Shown here piece after piece: positions 15,925 to 25,805 of a stretch of 64,000 nucleotides of DNA. This DNA comes from Amycolatopsis orientalis DSM 40040 = KCTC 9412. Lineage in GTDB: Bacteria; Actinomycetota; Actinomycetes; Mycobacteriales; Pseudonocardiaceae. Every line of letters starts with the position of its first letter. Position 1 is the first letter of the stretch. Made by a program: the position numbers and the translations under genes. Under the pieces are notes generated by a model. That model saw only the letters and a list, made by a program, of their open reading frames with translations. It had not been told where the DNA came from and did not search any database. Location: the NCBI RefSeq assembly GCF_000478275.1, contig NZ_ASJB01000046.1, positions 1 to 64,000 of the forward strand. The letters are read 5' to 3'.

Positions 15925-15990
15925 GAGCAAGGGACCTTTGCTATCGCCTGTCCCCGCGTTGAGGCAGGCGATAGCAAAGGTCCCTTGCTC
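15925..15990. repeat. Long inverted pair of the AGCAAGGGACC element
   Basis: Two copies form a perfect 26-bp stem (15925-15950 with 15965-15990) around a 14-base loop. It lies 27 bp upstream of the IclR start codon, in a divergent promoter region. It is part of a composite module that recurs inverted at 28163-28396. Confidence 0.9.
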
Positions 15991-16012
15991 TCTTTCCGCA
16001 GGTGGGCGCCTT

Positions 16013-16059
16013 GACCGTGTGGATTTCGCTTCATCTAACGCAACAAAATCCACACGGTC
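16013..16059. repeat. Hairpin with GTGTGGATTT arms
   Basis: GACCGTGTGGATTT (16013-16026) pairs with 16046-16059 over a 19-base loop. A related hairpin lies at 28264-28306. It belongs to the composite module. Confidence 0.85.
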
Positions 16060-16085
16060 CGTATCCACCGCTACGGGGCGTACAG

Positions 16086-16130
16086 GGTGTGTGGATATAG
16101 GGACACTCAACGTCCCTATATCCACACACC
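16086..16130. repeat. Hairpin with GTGTGGATATAGGGAC arms
   Basis: A perfect 19-bp stem (16086-16104 with 16112-16130) encloses 7 bases. The same stem occurs at 28191-28235, and a relative occurs at 38634-38682. It lies about 120 bp upstream of hutH. A single AGCAAGGGACC-type copy follows at 16149-16173. Apart from these repeats, 15898-16251 shows no gene. Confidence 0.9.
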
Positions 16131-16148
16131 CCCGTCCCGCCGTCGCCC

Positions 16149-16173
16149 GCGATAGCAAAGGTCCCCTGCTCTC
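16149..16173. repeat. Single copy of the AGCAAGGGACC element
   Basis: The copy reads AGCAAAGGTCCCCTGCT, with one base differing from the usual form. It ends the composite module about 80 bp upstream of hutH. Confidence 0.75.
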
Positions 16174-16251
16174 TCCACAGTGTCTTGGATACCAGACACA
16201 ACCACCGGTTGGGGCCGCCCACCAGCGGGCATGGCGTTGTCCAATGGGGCT

Positions 16252-17778
16252 ATGCCGGAAACCGTACTTCTGGGGTCCGAACCGCTTCGGCCCGAACAGG
16301 TCGTCGCGGTCGCCCGTGACCACTCGCCCGTCGCGGTCAGCGAAGCGGCAGAGAAGAACCTCGCCGCGACGCGTCAGCACATCGACAACCTCGCCCACGC
16401 CGGGACGCCGACGTACGGCGTTTCGACGGGCTTCGGGGCCCTCGCCACCAGGCACATCCCGCTCGAGAGCCGTACGGCGCTCCAGCGGTCGCTGATCCGC
16501 TCGCACGCGGCAGGCGCCGGTCCAGCCGTCGAAACCGAGGTCGTGCGCGCGCTGATGTTGCTGCGTCTCCGCACCCTCGCCAGCGGGTACACCGGCATCC
16601 GCCCGCAGACCGCGCAAGCGCTTGCGGCCCTGCTCAACGCCGGGATCACCCCGCTCGTCCACGAGTACGGCTCTCTCGGCTGCTCCGGTGACCTCGCGCC
16701 CCTGGCCGCTGTCGCGCTCGCGCTGATGGGGGAGGGCGAAGTCGAGTACAACGGCGAAGTCGTCCCGGCCGGCGTAGCGCTGAAGCACGCTGGGATCGAG
16801 CCGGTCGTTCTCGCGGAGAAGGAGGGGCTCGCCCTCACGAACGGGACCGACGGCATGCTCGGCATGCTCCTGCTGGCCGCGGCCGACCTGCGCAAGCTTC
16901 TCGACACCGCCGACATCACCGCGGCTATGAGCGTCGAAGCGCTCCTCGGCACTGATCGCGCGTTCGCCGCCGACCTCCAGGCCCTACGTCCGCACCCAGG
17001 GCAAGCCCGGAGTGCTCTGCGCATGTGGAACGCGCTTCAGGACTCGAAGATCGTCGAGAGCCACCGCGGCCCGGACTGCAATCGTGTCCAGGACGCCTAC
17101 TCGCTCCGGTGCGCACCCCAGGTGCACGGAGGCGCACGCGACAGTCTCACGCACGCCGAACTCGTCGCCGAGCGTGAGCTGCACTCCGCGGTCGACAACC
17201 CGGTCGTGCTGTCCGACGGCCGCGTCGAGTCGAACGGCAACTTCCACGGCGCGCCGGTCGCCTACGTGCTCGACTTCCTCGCCATCCCGCTCGCGGACGT
17301 CGCCAGCATCGCCGAGCGTCGCACCGACCGCATGCTCGACAAGGCCCGTTCGCACGGGCTGCCGCCGTTCCTCGCGTTCGACCCCGGCGTCGACTCCGGC
17401 CACATGATCGCCCAGTACACGCAGGCGGCCGTGGTCAGCGAACTTAAGCGCCTCGCGGTGCCGGCGTCGGTCGACTCGATCCCGAGCAGCGCCATGCAGG
17501 AGGACCACGTCTCCATGGGCTGGTCCGCCGCGCGCAAGCTGCGCAAGGCCGTCGAAGGGCTCAACACCGTCCTCGCCATCGAACTGCTCACCGCCGCGCG
17601 GGCACTCGACATGCGCGCGCCCCTGGTCCCGTCGCCGGTCACCGGCCGGGTCCGGGATCTCGTCCGTACCAAGGTCGAGGGTCCCGGCCCCGACCGTCAT
17701 CTGGCGCCGGAGATCGCCGCCGCCGAAGAACTCGTCGCGTCGGGTGCCGTCCTCGCCGCGGCCCAACTGGAGGTCTGA
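16252..17778 (+). CDS. hutH: Histidine ammonia-lyase
   Basis: HutH removes ammonia from histidine to give urocanate, the first step of histidine breakdown. The 508-residue protein shows the catalytic cofactor motif in [13 protein letters not shown] near residue 140. The self-made MIO cofactor here would come from Cys-Ser-Gly rather than the commoner Ala-Ser-Gly; Cys is accepted in the family pattern. ATG 16252 is chosen for the start [11 protein letters not shown] 16231 in the same frame is possible. hutU follows after 4 bp. Confidence 0.95.
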   Translation: MPETVLLGSEPLRPEQVVAVARDHSPVAVSEAAEKNLAATRQHIDNLAHAGTPTYGVSTGFGALATRHIPLESRTALQRSLIRSHAAGAGPAVETEVVRALMLLRLRTLASGYTGIRPQTAQALAALLNAGITPLVHEYGSLGCSGDLAPLAAVALALMGEGEVEYNGEVVPAGVALKHAGIEPVVLAEKEGLALTNGTDGMLGMLLLAAADLRKLLDTADITAAMSVEALLGTDRAFAADLQALRPHPGQARSALRMWNALQDSKIVESHRGPDCNRVQDAYSLRCAPQVHGGARDSLTHAELVAERELHSAVDNPVVLSDGRVESNGNFHGAPVAYVLDFLAIPLADVASIAERRTDRMLDKARSHGLPPFLAFDPGVDSGHMIAQYTQAAVVSELKRLAVPASVDSIPSSAMQEDHVSMGWSAARKLRKAVEGLNTVLAIELLTAARALDMRAPLVPSPVTGRVRDLVRTKVEGPGPDRHLAPEIAAAEELVASGAVLAAAQLEV

Positions 17779-17782
17779 GCCC

Positions 17783-19435
17783 ATGACCCGCACGGTCCGT
17801 GCCGCCCGAGGCACCACGCTCACCGCGAAGAACTGGCAGACCGAAGCCGCGCTGCGGATGTTCCACAACAACCTCGACCCCGAGGTCGCCGAGCGGCCCG
17901 AGGACCTGGTCGTCTACGGCGGCACCGGCAAGGCCGCCCGCAACTGGGCCAGCTTCGACGCGATCACCCGTGAACTGACCACTTTGGACGGTGACGAGAC
18001 CCTGCTCGTCCAGTCCGGCAAGCCGGTCGGCGTGTTCCGCACGCACGAATGGGCGCCGCGGGTGCTCATCGCGAACTCCAACCTCGTCGGCGACTGGGCG
18101 ACGTGGCCGGAATTCCGCCGTCTGGAGGCGCAGGGCCTGACCATGTACGGCCAGATGACCGCGGGGTCCTGGATCTACATCGGCACACAGGGAATCCTGC
18201 AGGGCACCTACGAAACCTTCGCCGCCGTCGCGAAGAAGCGGTTCGGCGGCAGCCTCAAGGGCACGCTCACCGTCACCGCCGGGCTCGGCGGCATGGGTGG
18301 CGCGCAACCGCTGGCCGTCACGATGAACGACGGCGTCGCGCTCGTCATCGAATGCGACCCGCAGCGCGCCCACCGCCGCGTCGAGACCCGCTACCTCGAC
18401 GAGGTCGCCGACGACCTCGACGACGCCATCCGCCGGGTGGAGGCCGCGAAGAAGGAAAAGCGCGCGCTGTCCGTCGGCGTGGTCGGCAACGCCGCCGAGG
18501 TGTTGCCCGAACTGCTGCGCCGTGGTGTCGAGGTCGACATCGTGACCGACCAGACTTCCGCGCACGACCCGCTTTCCTACCTGCCCAAGGGTGTCGCCGT
18601 CGACGAGTGGCAGGACTACGCGGACAAGAAGCCCGACGAGTTCACCGAACGCGCCCGCGAATCGATGGCGGAGCACGTCGACGCGATGCTCGGCTTCCTC
18701 GACAAGGGCGCCGAGGTCTTCGACTACGGCAACTCCCTGCGCGGTGAGGCGAAGCTCGGCGGCTGCGAACGCGCTTTCGATTTCCCCGGCTTCGTGCCCG
18801 CCTACATCCGCCCGCTGTTCTGCGAAGGCAACGGCCCGTTCCGCTGGGCGGCGCTGTCCGGTGACCCGGAGGACATCGCGGCCACCGACCGCGCGATGCT
18901 GGAACTGTTCCCGGAGAACGAATCCCTCGCCCGATGGATCAAGTTGGCAGGCGAACGCGTCGCCTTCCAAGGGCTTCCGGCGCGGATCTGCTGGCTCGGC
19001 TACGGTGAGCGGCACCTCGCCGGTCTGCGGTTCAACGAGATGGTGGCCAGCGGCGAACTGAAGGCGCCGGTCGTCATCGGCCGCGACCACCTCGACTCGG
19101 GCAGCGTCGCGTCGCCGTACCGCGAGACCGAGGGCATGGCCGACGGCTCCGACGCGATCGCCGACTGGCCGCTGCTGAACGCGCTGGTCAACACGTCGTC
19201 GGGCGCCAGCTGGGTGTCGATCCACCACGGCGGCGGCGTCGGCATGGGCCGCTCCATCCACGCCGGCCAGGTCAGCGTGGCGGACGGAACCCTTTTGGCG
19301 GCGCAGAAACTCGAGCGCGTGCTCACCAACGACCCGGGCATGGGCGTCATCCGGCACGTCGACGCCGGATACGACCGCGCGGCCGAGGTCGCCGACGAGC
19401 GCGGTGTGCGGGTGCCGATGCGGGACGCCGAGTGA
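17783..19435 (+). CDS. hutU: Urocanate hydratase
   Basis: HutU converts urocanate to imidazolone propionate using tightly bound NAD+. The 550-residue protein has the NAD-binding run [13 protein letters not shown] and the conserved Cys in [17 protein letters not shown] 17783 follows GGAGG at the end of hutH. Its TGA overlaps the GTG of the next gene, so the operon is tightly coupled. Confidence 0.97.
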   Translation: MTRTVRAARGTTLTAKNWQTEAALRMFHNNLDPEVAERPEDLVVYGGTGKAARNWASFDAITRELTTLDGDETLLVQSGKPVGVFRTHEWAPRVLIANSNLVGDWATWPEFRRLEAQGLTMYGQMTAGSWIYIGTQGILQGTYETFAAVAKKRFGGSLKGTLTVTAGLGGMGGAQPLAVTMNDGVALVIECDPQRAHRRVETRYLDEVADDLDDAIRRVEAAKKEKRALSVGVVGNAAEVLPELLRRGVEVDIVTDQTSAHDPLSYLPKGVAVDEWQDYADKKPDEFTERARESMAEHVDAMLGFLDKGAEVFDYGNSLRGEAKLGGCERAFDFPGFVPAYIRPLFCEGNGPFRWAALSGDPEDIAATDRAMLELFPENESLARWIKLAGERVAFQGLPARICWLGYGERHLAGLRFNEMVASGELKAPVVIGRDHLDSGSVASPYRETEGMADGSDAIADWPLLNALVNTSSGASWVSIHHGGGVGMGRSIHAGQVSVADGTLLAAQKLERVLTNDPGMGVIRHVDAGYDRAAEVADERGVRVPMRDAE

Positions 19436-20628
19436 CCGCGTCCTCGCTGCTGGAGGAGATCGCGGACGTCGGCCGCGATCCGAAGCGGGGCGGCTACTCG
19501 CGCCACGCCTTCGACGCGGCTGAAACCGAACTGCGCGCGTGGTTCGTCGAGCGGGCGGGACGACTCGGACTCGGCGTCGAGACCGATCGCAACGGCAACA
19601 TCTGGGCCTGGTGGGGTACCCCCGGCCCGGACGCCGTCGTCACCGGGAGCCACCTCGATTCGGTTCCCGGCGGCGGCGCCTTCGACGGCCCGCTCGGCGT
19701 CGCTAGTGCGCTCGACGCGGTGGAGATCTTGCAGACCAAGGGATTCCGTCCCGCCAAGCCGTTCGCCGTCGTGGTTTTCGCCGAGGAGGAGGGTGGCCGT
19801 TTCGGTGTGCCGTGCCTCGGCTCGCGGCTGCTGACCGGCACCATCGACGCGGACAAGGCGCGTGGCCTGCGCGACCCGGACGGCGTCACGTTCGCCGAAG
19901 CGGCGGCGAAATCCGGGCTCGACCCCGAGCGGGTCGGCCGCGATCCCGAGCGGCTCGGCCTCATCGGGCGGTTCCTCGAACTGCACGTCGAGCAGGGGCG
20001 CGGGCTGATCGACCTCGGTTCGCCGGTCGCCGTCGGCAACACGGTGATCGCCCACGGGCGGTGGCGATTCTCCTTCCAGGGCCAGGGAAACCACGCCGGT
20101 GCGACGCTGATCGGTGATCGGCGTGACCCGATGATCCCGGCCGCGGAAACCGTGCTCGCCGTGCGGAAACTGGCGAAGGCGACCGCCGACGCGAGGGCCA
20201 CGGTCGGGCGGCTCGTGCCGGTGCCCGGCGGGACCAACGTCATCGCGTCCACTGTGGACCTGTGGCTGGACGCGCGGGTGCCGGGTGTCGAAACGCCCGC
20301 GCTCGTCGCGGAGATCGTGAAGCTGGCCGAGGAAGCCGCGGGTCAGGAAGGATGCCGGGTCGAGGTGACCAGGGAGTCGTACTCTGACGACGTGGTCTTC
20401 GACGACGCCCTGCGCCGCGATCTGGGCACCTGGCTGGGCGGGCCGCCGGAGCTGCCGACCGGCGCCGGGCACGACGCGGCGATCCTCGCCGGTTTCGTCC
20501 CCTCGGGGATGCTCTACGTGCGTAACCCCACCGGCATCAGTCATTCCCCGGAGGAGTTCTCGGAGGCGGAGGACGTCGACCATGGCGCCCGTGCCCTCGC
20601 GGAAGTCCTGGAGAAACTGTCGACATGA
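19432..20628 (+). CDS. M20-family amidohydrolase in the hut operon
   Basis: The 398-residue protein resembles allantoate amidohydrolase and N-carbamoyl amino acid hydrolases. Metal and catalytic residues are visible in [34 protein letters not shown] and the late GISHSPEEF. It lies between hutU and hutF with 4-bp overlaps on both sides. The operon has no hutG, the usual N-formylglutamate hydrolase. I infer that this enzyme releases formate, or another one-carbon unit, from the glutamate intermediate; this is not shown by the sequence alone. Confidence 0.88.
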   Translation: MTASSLLEEIADVGRDPKRGGYSRHAFDAAETELRAWFVERAGRLGLGVETDRNGNIWAWWGTPGPDAVVTGSHLDSVPGGGAFDGPLGVASALDAVEILQTKGFRPAKPFAVVVFAEEEGGRFGVPCLGSRLLTGTIDADKARGLRDPDGVTFAEAAAKSGLDPERVGRDPERLGLIGRFLELHVEQGRGLIDLGSPVAVGNTVIAHGRWRFSFQGQGNHAGATLIGDRRDPMIPAAETVLAVRKLAKATADARATVGRLVPVPGGTNVIASTVDLWLDARVPGVETPALVAEIVKLAEEAAGQEGCRVEVTRESYSDDVVFDDALRRDLGTWLGGPPELPTGAGHDAAILAGFVPSGMLYVRNPTGISHSPEEFSEAEDVDHGARALAEVLEKLST

Positions 20629-21929
20629 CGACATATTGGTGTGAACGGGCCTGGTTGCCGGACGGGATCGCCGACGCCGTCCGGATCGAGGTCGACGGCG
20701 GAACGATCAGGTCCGTGACGGCGAACGCGCCTCGCGGTGGAACCGTCCTGAGTGGACTGACGCTGCCGGGGTTCGCGAACGGGCATTCGCACGCGTTCCA
20801 TCGTGCGCTGCGCGGGAGGACGCACCACGACCGCGGGACCTTCTGGACGTGGCGCGAGCGGATGTACTCGCTCGCGTCCCGGCTGGATCCGGACTCGTAT
20901 TACCGCCTGGCCCGCGGGGTCTACGCGGAGATGGTGCTGGCCGGGTACACGAGCGTCGGCGAGTTCCACTATCTGCACCACGCGCCGGGCGGAAAGCCTT
21001 ATGCCGAGCCGAACGCGATGGGTGAGGCGCTGCGGCAGGCCGCCCGGGACGCCGGGATCCGGCTGACGTTGCTCGACACGTGCTATCTCTCGGGCGGCAT
21101 CGGCGTGGAACCCGACGAGGTGCAGTGGCGGTTTTCCGATGGGACGGCCACGAAGTGGGCACAACGAGCCGGCGAACTGCGGGAGGACGAGACGTTCCGG
21201 GTGGGTGGCGCGATCCATTCGGTGCGCGCCGTTCCCGAAGATCAACTGTCCGAAGTGGACAACGGCACGCCTGAAGATCGCCCGCTGCATATTCATCTTT
21301 CCGAGCAGCGCGCCGAGAACGAGCAGTGCATGGCGGCCTATCACTGGACTCCGACGGGACTGCTCTGGGACAACGGCGTACTCGGCGAGCGGCTCACCGC
21401 GGTGCACGCGACTCATCTGACGCCGGGCGACATCAAGTGGCTCGGCGAGGCGGGGAGCCGCGCGTGTTTCTGCCCGACGACCGAGCGGGATCTCGGCGAC
21501 GGCATCGGTCCGGCGCGGACGTTGCTGGACGCGGGAGTGCGGCTGTCCCTCGGCAGCGACAGCAACGCGGTCGTCGACGCGTTCGAGGAGACCAGGGCCC
21601 TGGAACTGAACGAGCGGCTCGCCAGCGAACAGCGCGGCAGGTTCACCGCCGACGAACTGCTCGCGGCGGCGACGGATCACGGCGCGATCGGCTGGGACGA
21701 GGTCGGCAGGCTGGCCCCGGGTGCGGGTGCGGACCTGGTCACGGTGGGCCTCGGGTCGGTGCGGACCGCGGGGATCGAGCCGTCCGGGGTGGTCTTCGCC
21801 GCTTCCGGGGCGGACGTCCGGGACGTGGTCGTCGCCGGGCGTGAGATCGTCCGCGAGGGCGTACATCAGCTGATCGACCGGCCGGAAACGGTCCTGGCCA
21901 AGGAGATCGAGGCATTGTGGCAGTCCTGA
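20625..21929 (+). CDS. hutF: Formimidoylglutamate deiminase
   Basis: HutF deiminates N-formimino-glutamate to N-formylglutamate and ammonia. The 434-residue protein shows the amidohydrolase metal site: HSHAFH (about 56-61), HIHLSEQ, VHATHL and GSDSNA near residue 307. GEFHYLHHAPGG is also typical of HutF. Its ATG overlaps the previous stop codon (ATGA). Its own end overlaps hutI by 13 bp. The presence of HutF shows that the five-step route to glutamate is used. Confidence 0.95.
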   Translation: MTTYWCERAWLPDGIADAVRIEVDGGTIRSVTANAPRGGTVLSGLTLPGFANGHSHAFHRALRGRTHHDRGTFWTWRERMYSLASRLDPDSYYRLARGVYAEMVLAGYTSVGEFHYLHHAPGGKPYAEPNAMGEALRQAARDAGIRLTLLDTCYLSGGIGVEPDEVQWRFSDGTATKWAQRAGELREDETFRVGGAIHSVRAVPEDQLSEVDNGTPEDRPLHIHLSEQRAENEQCMAAYHWTPTGLLWDNGVLGERLTAVHATHLTPGDIKWLGEAGSRACFCPTTERDLGDGIGPARTLLDAGVRLSLGSDSNAVVDAFEETRALELNERLASEQRGRFTADELLAAATDHGAIGWDEVGRLAPGAGADLVTVGLGSVRTAGIEPSGVVFAASGADVRDVVVAGREIVREGVHQLIDRPETVLAKEIEALWQS

Positions 21930-23083
21930 TCACGGGAATCGGCGAACTCACCACGAACGACCCCGAACTGGGCAAGCTTCGCGATGCCGCAGTCGTCATC
22001 GAAGGCGAGGAGATCGCCTGGGCCGGTGCGGCGGCGGACGCGCCCGACGCGGACGAGCGGATCGACGTCGAGGGCCGCGCGGTGCTGCCCGGCTGGGTGG
22101 ACAGCCATACGCACCTCGTCTTCGCCGGGGACCGGACGGCCGAGTTCGAGGCGCGGATGGCCGGGAAGGCGTACAGCGCCGGGGGCATCGCGGTCACCGT
22201 CGAGGCGACGCGGTCGGCTTCCGACGAGCAGCTGGCGGCGAACCTGCGGCGGCACGTCGACGAAGCGGCGAAGCAGGGCACGACCTGTCTGGAGACGAAG
22301 ACCGGGTACGGGCTCAACGTCGAAGACGAGGTGCGCTCGGCGCGGATCGCGGCAGGCGTGGCCGACGAGGTCACCTTCCTCGGCGCGCATCTGGTGCCGC
22401 CCGGCGCCGACGCCGAATCCTATGTGGACTTGGTGTGCGGTGACATGCTCGACGCCGTCGCGCCGCTCGTGCGGTGGGCGGACGTGTTCTGTGAGACCGG
22501 CGCGTTCGACGAGGCGCAGTCCGGGCGGGTGCTGAAGGCGGCGCGGGAACGTGGCCTGGGACTGCGAGTGCACGGGAACCAGTTGGGGGAGGGACCCGGG
22601 GTGCGGCTCGCCGTCGAGCTGGGGGCGGCGAGTGTCGACCACTGCACGTACCTGAGCGAAGCGGACGTCGAGGCTCTCGCCGCTTCGGACACCGTCGCGA
22701 CCCTGTTGCCGGCTTGCGACCTGTCGACCCGGCAGCCGCTGGCGCCCGCGCGGCGGCTCCTGGACGCGGGCGCGACGGTCGCGCTGGCCAGCAACGCGAA
22801 CCCGGGCAGCTCGTACACGACGTCGATGGCGTTCTGTGTCACGACCGCGGTGCTGCAGATGCGGATGACCATCGACGAGGCCGTCTGGTCGGCGACGGCG
22901 GGCGGCGCTCGTGCTCTGCGCCGCGACGACGTCGGCGTGATCCGGGTTGGCGCGCGGGCGGACCTTCAGGTGCTGGAAGCGCCTTCGGTCACGCACCTCG
23001 CGTATCGGCCGGGGGTGCCGCTGACGGTCGGTGTGTGGCGGCGCGGGGAGCTTCTGACCAGCGGTTTCGGCTCAAAACGATAG
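21917..23083 (+). CDS. hutI: Imidazolonepropionase
   Basis: HutI opens the ring of imidazolone propionate to give formimino-glutamate. The 388-residue protein has DSHTHLVFAGDR (about 62-73), the substrate loop KTGYGL, and VHGNQLGEG. In the late motif usually read as SDxNPGSS the Asp is Asn here (SNANPGSS, about 294-301). GTG 21917 follows AAGGAG and GAGG. The stop codon TAG lies inside a dispersed repeat. Confidence 0.93.
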   Translation: MAVLITGIGELTTNDPELGKLRDAAVVIEGEEIAWAGAAADAPDADERIDVEGRAVLPGWVDSHTHLVFAGDRTAEFEARMAGKAYSAGGIAVTVEATRSASDEQLAANLRRHVDEAAKQGTTCLETKTGYGLNVEDEVRSARIAAGVADEVTFLGAHLVPPGADAESYVDLVCGDMLDAVAPLVRWADVFCETGAFDEAQSGRVLKAARERGLGLRVHGNQLGEGPGVRLAVELGAASVDHCTYLSEADVEALAASDTVATLLPACDLSTRQPLAPARRLLDAGATVALASNANPGSSYTTSMAFCVTTAVLQMRMTIDEAVWSATAGGARALRRDDVGVIRVGARADLQVLEAPSVTHLAYRPGVPLTVGVWRRGELLTSGFGSKR

Positions 23084-23099
23084 CAAAGGTCCCTTGCTC
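23078..23099. repeat. Single copy of the AGCAAGGGACC element at the hutI stop
   Basis: The copy reads CGATAGCAAAGGTCCCTTGC and its TAG is the hutI stop codon (23081-23083). The next gene is convergent, 12 bp beyond the element. Confidence 0.85.
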
Positions 23100-23110
23100 C
23101 CCCGGCGGGA

Positions 23111-23869
23111 TCAGGAGGCTTGGTCGAGGGTGTCTTCGACGCGCTCACGCAGTGCGGGCGGGAGTTCGCCGAGCAGGTGCGACCACTGCTCGATCCGCTT
23201 CTCACTCAGGTGGGTGAGGAGGTCGAGCAGCGGCGGCCACAGGTCCTCGGCGGCGGCCGCGACCCGCAGGAGGACCCGGAACCGCTCCTCGGACAGCAGG
23301 CCGAGGACGTGGTCGATCCGGCCCTTGTCGTCGAGGACGAACGCGATCCGGATCAGCGCTTCGTCGCCGATGACGGCGAGGGCCTTCCGCACCGTCGGAT
23401 CGGGCAGATGACCGACGAACCGGCCGACGGTGATCCAGTCCTCGCGGCGCACCAGTTCCCCGGCGACCGCGACGACGGTGTCGAGCGGGATCCGGGTGAT
23501 GATCGCGCTCGCCCGCCGCGGGTCAAGTTCGGCCGCGACATCGGCCAGGAACCGCGGGTGCAGCCGTTTCGCTACGTCGACGCCCCGGGAGACGTCCACC
23601 AGCCCGGCGATCCGGGCGCACAGAAGCGGGCCGAAGACCTTCTCGGCGATCTTCGCGAGGATCGGCCCCGGGACCAGCTTGCTCGCCATCGCCATCCGCT
23701 CGAGGACGGCGAGGTTGGCGTCGAACAGCGTGTCCGTGACTTGCTCACGGAACGCCTGGAGTTCGGCGGCGTCCACGTTTTCCAGGTAGGCGAGCCGCTC
23801 GGGGGTGGTTCCGAGGACGCGCGCGAGTTTGAGGATCTCCGCCTGCGAAGCGAAGTTTTCGGTGGTCAC
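23111..23869 (-). CDS. Hypothetical helical-repeat protein (MgtE N-domain-like)
   Basis: The 252-residue protein is almost all alpha-helical. The part from about 125 to 230 has repeats of the form LDPRRASAIITRIPLDTVVA and GDEALIRIAFVLDDKGRIDH, which recall the cytoplasmic N-domain of MgtE magnesium transporters. No membrane segment is present. GTG 23869 overlaps the stop codon of the 69-residue gene upstream, so both are made together. Function is unknown; the likeness to MgtE is only by pattern. Confidence 0.7.
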   Translation of the reverse strand: MTTENFASQAEILKLARVLGTTPERLAYLENVDAAELQAFREQVTDTLFDANLAVLERMAMASKLVPGPILAKIAEKVFGPLLCARIAGLVDVSRGVDVAKRLHPRFLADVAAELDPRRASAIITRIPLDTVVAVAGELVRREDWITVGRFVGHLPDPTVRKALAVIGDEALIRIAFVLDDKGRIDHVLGLLSEERFRVLLRVAAAAEDLWPPLLDLLTHLSEKRIEQWSHLLGELPPALRERVEDTLDQAS

Positions 23870-24075
23870 AGGCCCACCACCTTGCGGACGGTGCCACGCA
23901 GAAGGGCGGGTACATACTTCAGGCCCTCTTCGCCCGCTTCGGCCAACGCCTTGGCCTGGCGGTGGCGCGCGTCGCGCACCGCGTCGGAGAGGTCCTGTTT
24001 CTCGTCGTCGGCCAGCGCTTCGATGCCTGCCGGGACAGGACCGCCTAGCTGACCGGAGAGTGTGCGCTCGGCCAT
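23866..24075 (-). CDS. Small hypothetical protein coupled to the helical-repeat protein
   Basis: The 69-residue protein has a charged helical middle (DDEKQDLSDAVRDARHRQAK) and a C-terminal KYVPALLRGTVRKVVGL segment that could be an amphipathic helix. Its stop codon overlaps the next gene's GTG. No family is recognised. ATG 24075 has no clear ribosome binding site. Confidence 0.6.
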   Translation of the reverse strand: MAERTLSGQLGGPVPAGIEALADDEKQDLSDAVRDARHRQAKALAEAGEEGLKYVPALLRGTVRKVVGL

Positions 24076-24116
24076 GGTCGATCATCATGCCTCATCGGGG
24101 CGCCGAGGGGCGGAGG

Positions 24117-24138
24117 AAGCGGGGGACCTTTACTTTCG
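24117..24138. repeat. Degenerate copy of the AGCAAGGGACC element
   Basis: AGCGGGGGACCTTTACTTTC differs at several bases from the usual sequence. It lies in a divergent promoter region, unlike most copies. Confidence 0.45.
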
Positions 24139-24166
24139 TCCATGGCGGACCGCCCGTCACGGCTTG

Positions 24167-24172
24167 TAGCGT
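24167..24172 (+). promoter_or_regulatory. -10 box of a probably leaderless kinase transcript
   Basis: TAGCGT lies seven bases before GTG 24180. No ribosome binding site is present between them. Confidence 0.45.
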
Positions 24173-24179
24173 CCCGTTG

Positions 24180-25805
24180 GTGAAGGACGGTGAGGAGCCC
24201 ACGCGGCGCGGCCGGCGGGTGGTCATGGACGTCGCGCTGTGGCTCGGCCTCTGCGGGTTCGTGCTCATCGACGCGGGGAACAACCCGAAGCGCTGGGAAC
24301 TGATCCTCGGGCTGACCGCGGTCACGGTCGCGGTCGTGCTGTGGCGTCGTTATCCGGTGGTCTCGCTCGCCATCGCGATGGTCGCCAGTTTCGTCATCCT
24401 GGGCAGCTTCGGCGGGCGGGTCCCGATCTGGGAAGGCTTCCTCCTGGTCGCGGTGAGCTACCTCGCCGGCTATCGGCAACCGGTCGCGAAGCCGATGCTG
24501 ATCGTTTTCGCCGCCGTCTCGGTGGTCGCGGTCCCGGTGGCGCTGCTGTGGAGCAAGGACGGCTTCTCGGCGTGGGGCGCCCTGCTCGGGGTCCTGGTCT
24601 TCGCGTCGGTGACGCCGTGGCTGCTGGGCCGCTACATCCGACGGCGTGAGGACATGGCGCGCGACGGCTGGCGCCGCGCGGAGGAGATGGAGAGCCGTCA
24701 GCGCCTCGTCGCCGACCGCGCCCGCCTGCGTGAACGCACCCGGATCGCCAGCGACATGCACGATTCGCTGGGGCACGAGCTGAGTCTCATCGCCGTGCGC
24801 GCGGCGGCCTTGGAGGTCGCGGGCGGCCTCGACGAGCGGCAGCGGCAGGCCGCGGGGGAGCTGCGGCAGAGCGCCGCGATCGCCACCGAACGGCTGCGCG
24901 AGATCATCGGCGTGCTGCGGGAGGACGACGCCCCGACCGAGCCGGTGGACGAGAGCGTCGAAGAGCTGCTCGACCGGGCCAGGGCATCCGGTGTCCTGAT
25001 CGAGTCCTCCGTGGATGATCCCGGCGACGATGAGCCGCGGATGGTCGACCGCGCGGCCTACCGCGTGGTCCAGGAGTCGTTGACCAACGTCGTCAAACAC
25101 GCGCCGGGCGCCGCCGTCACCGTCCGGGTCACGCGGTCCGAGGGGCGCACGGACGTCGTGGTCGCCAACGCGGCGCCGCCCGCGGGACCGTTGCCCGGCC
25201 GGTCGTCGGGCCGCCGTGGCCTGATCGGGCTGCGTGAACGGGTCCGGCTGGTCGGCGGGACACTGCGGGCGGGACCGAGCGGTGGCGGGTTCGAGGTCGC
25301 CGCGACCCTGCCGCACGACGCGGCACCCTCGGCGGAATCGCCGGAGAGCCAGGCGGCGATGGACGCCGAAGTGGGGCAGTCGACGTCGGCGAGGGAGCTG
25401 GAACGAGCCCGCCGTGACGTCCGGCGCAGCCTGATCCAGGCGATCGTGGTGCCGATCGGGCTCTTCGGCGTGGTCGTCGGGATCAGCGGGGCGGTTTTCC
25501 TCGTCCAGTGGTACGGCTCCGTTCTCGCGAGCGGGAGCTACGACCGGATCCAGGTCGGCCAGACACGAGCGGAGATCGCGCCCCTCCTGCCGGGCGATCA
25601 GCGGATCGCGCGACCGCGGGTGCTGGAGCCGCCGGTGCCCAAGGGTGCGGTATGCGAGTACTACGGCACCGAGCGCACCGTGTTCAACTTGAACTACGAG
25701 GCATACCGGCTGTGCTTCGCCGACGGGAAACTGGTGGCGAAGGACGTGATCACCGAAGACGAGCAAAGGGGGAACCCGGATGATCCGGGTGGTGCTGGCC
25801 GATGA
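24180..25805 (+). CDS. Sensor histidine kinase with C-terminal membrane anchor and extracytoplasmic domain
   Basis: The 541-residue protein has four to five membrane segments (about 15-155), a dimerisation helix with the phospho-acceptor His194 (SDMHDSLGHELSL) and a HATPase domain to about 380 (QESLTNVVKHA; GLIGLRERVRLVGG). Unlike ordinary NarX-type kinases it continues with a charged linker, another membrane segment (about 418-445) and about 75 outside residues with two Cys (492, 512). This tail begins RIQVGQTRAEIAPLLPG, recalling SmpA/BLIP-like domains. GTG 24180 is chosen for its -10 box; ATG 24225 is possible. The response regulator gene overlaps by 26 bp. Confidence 0.88.
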   Translation: MKDGEEPTRRGRRVVMDVALWLGLCGFVLIDAGNNPKRWELILGLTAVTVAVVLWRRYPVVSLAIAMVASFVILGSFGGRVPIWEGFLLVAVSYLAGYRQPVAKPMLIVFAAVSVVAVPVALLWSKDGFSAWGALLGVLVFASVTPWLLGRYIRRREDMARDGWRRAEEMESRQRLVADRARLRERTRIASDMHDSLGHELSLIAVRAAALEVAGGLDERQRQAAGELRQSAAIATERLREIIGVLREDDAPTEPVDESVEELLDRARASGVLIESSVDDPGDDEPRMVDRAAYRVVQESLTNVVKHAPGAAVTVRVTRSEGRTDVVVANAAPPAGPLPGRSSGRRGLIGLRERVRLVGGTLRAGPSGGGFEVAATLPHDAAPSAESPESQAAMDAEVGQSTSARELERARRDVRRSLIQAIVVPIGLFGVVVGISGAVFLVQWYGSVLASGSYDRIQVGQTRAEIAPLLPGDQRIARPRVLEPPVPKGAVCEYYGTERTVFNLNYEAYRLCFADGKLVAKDVITEDEQRGNPDDPGGAGR

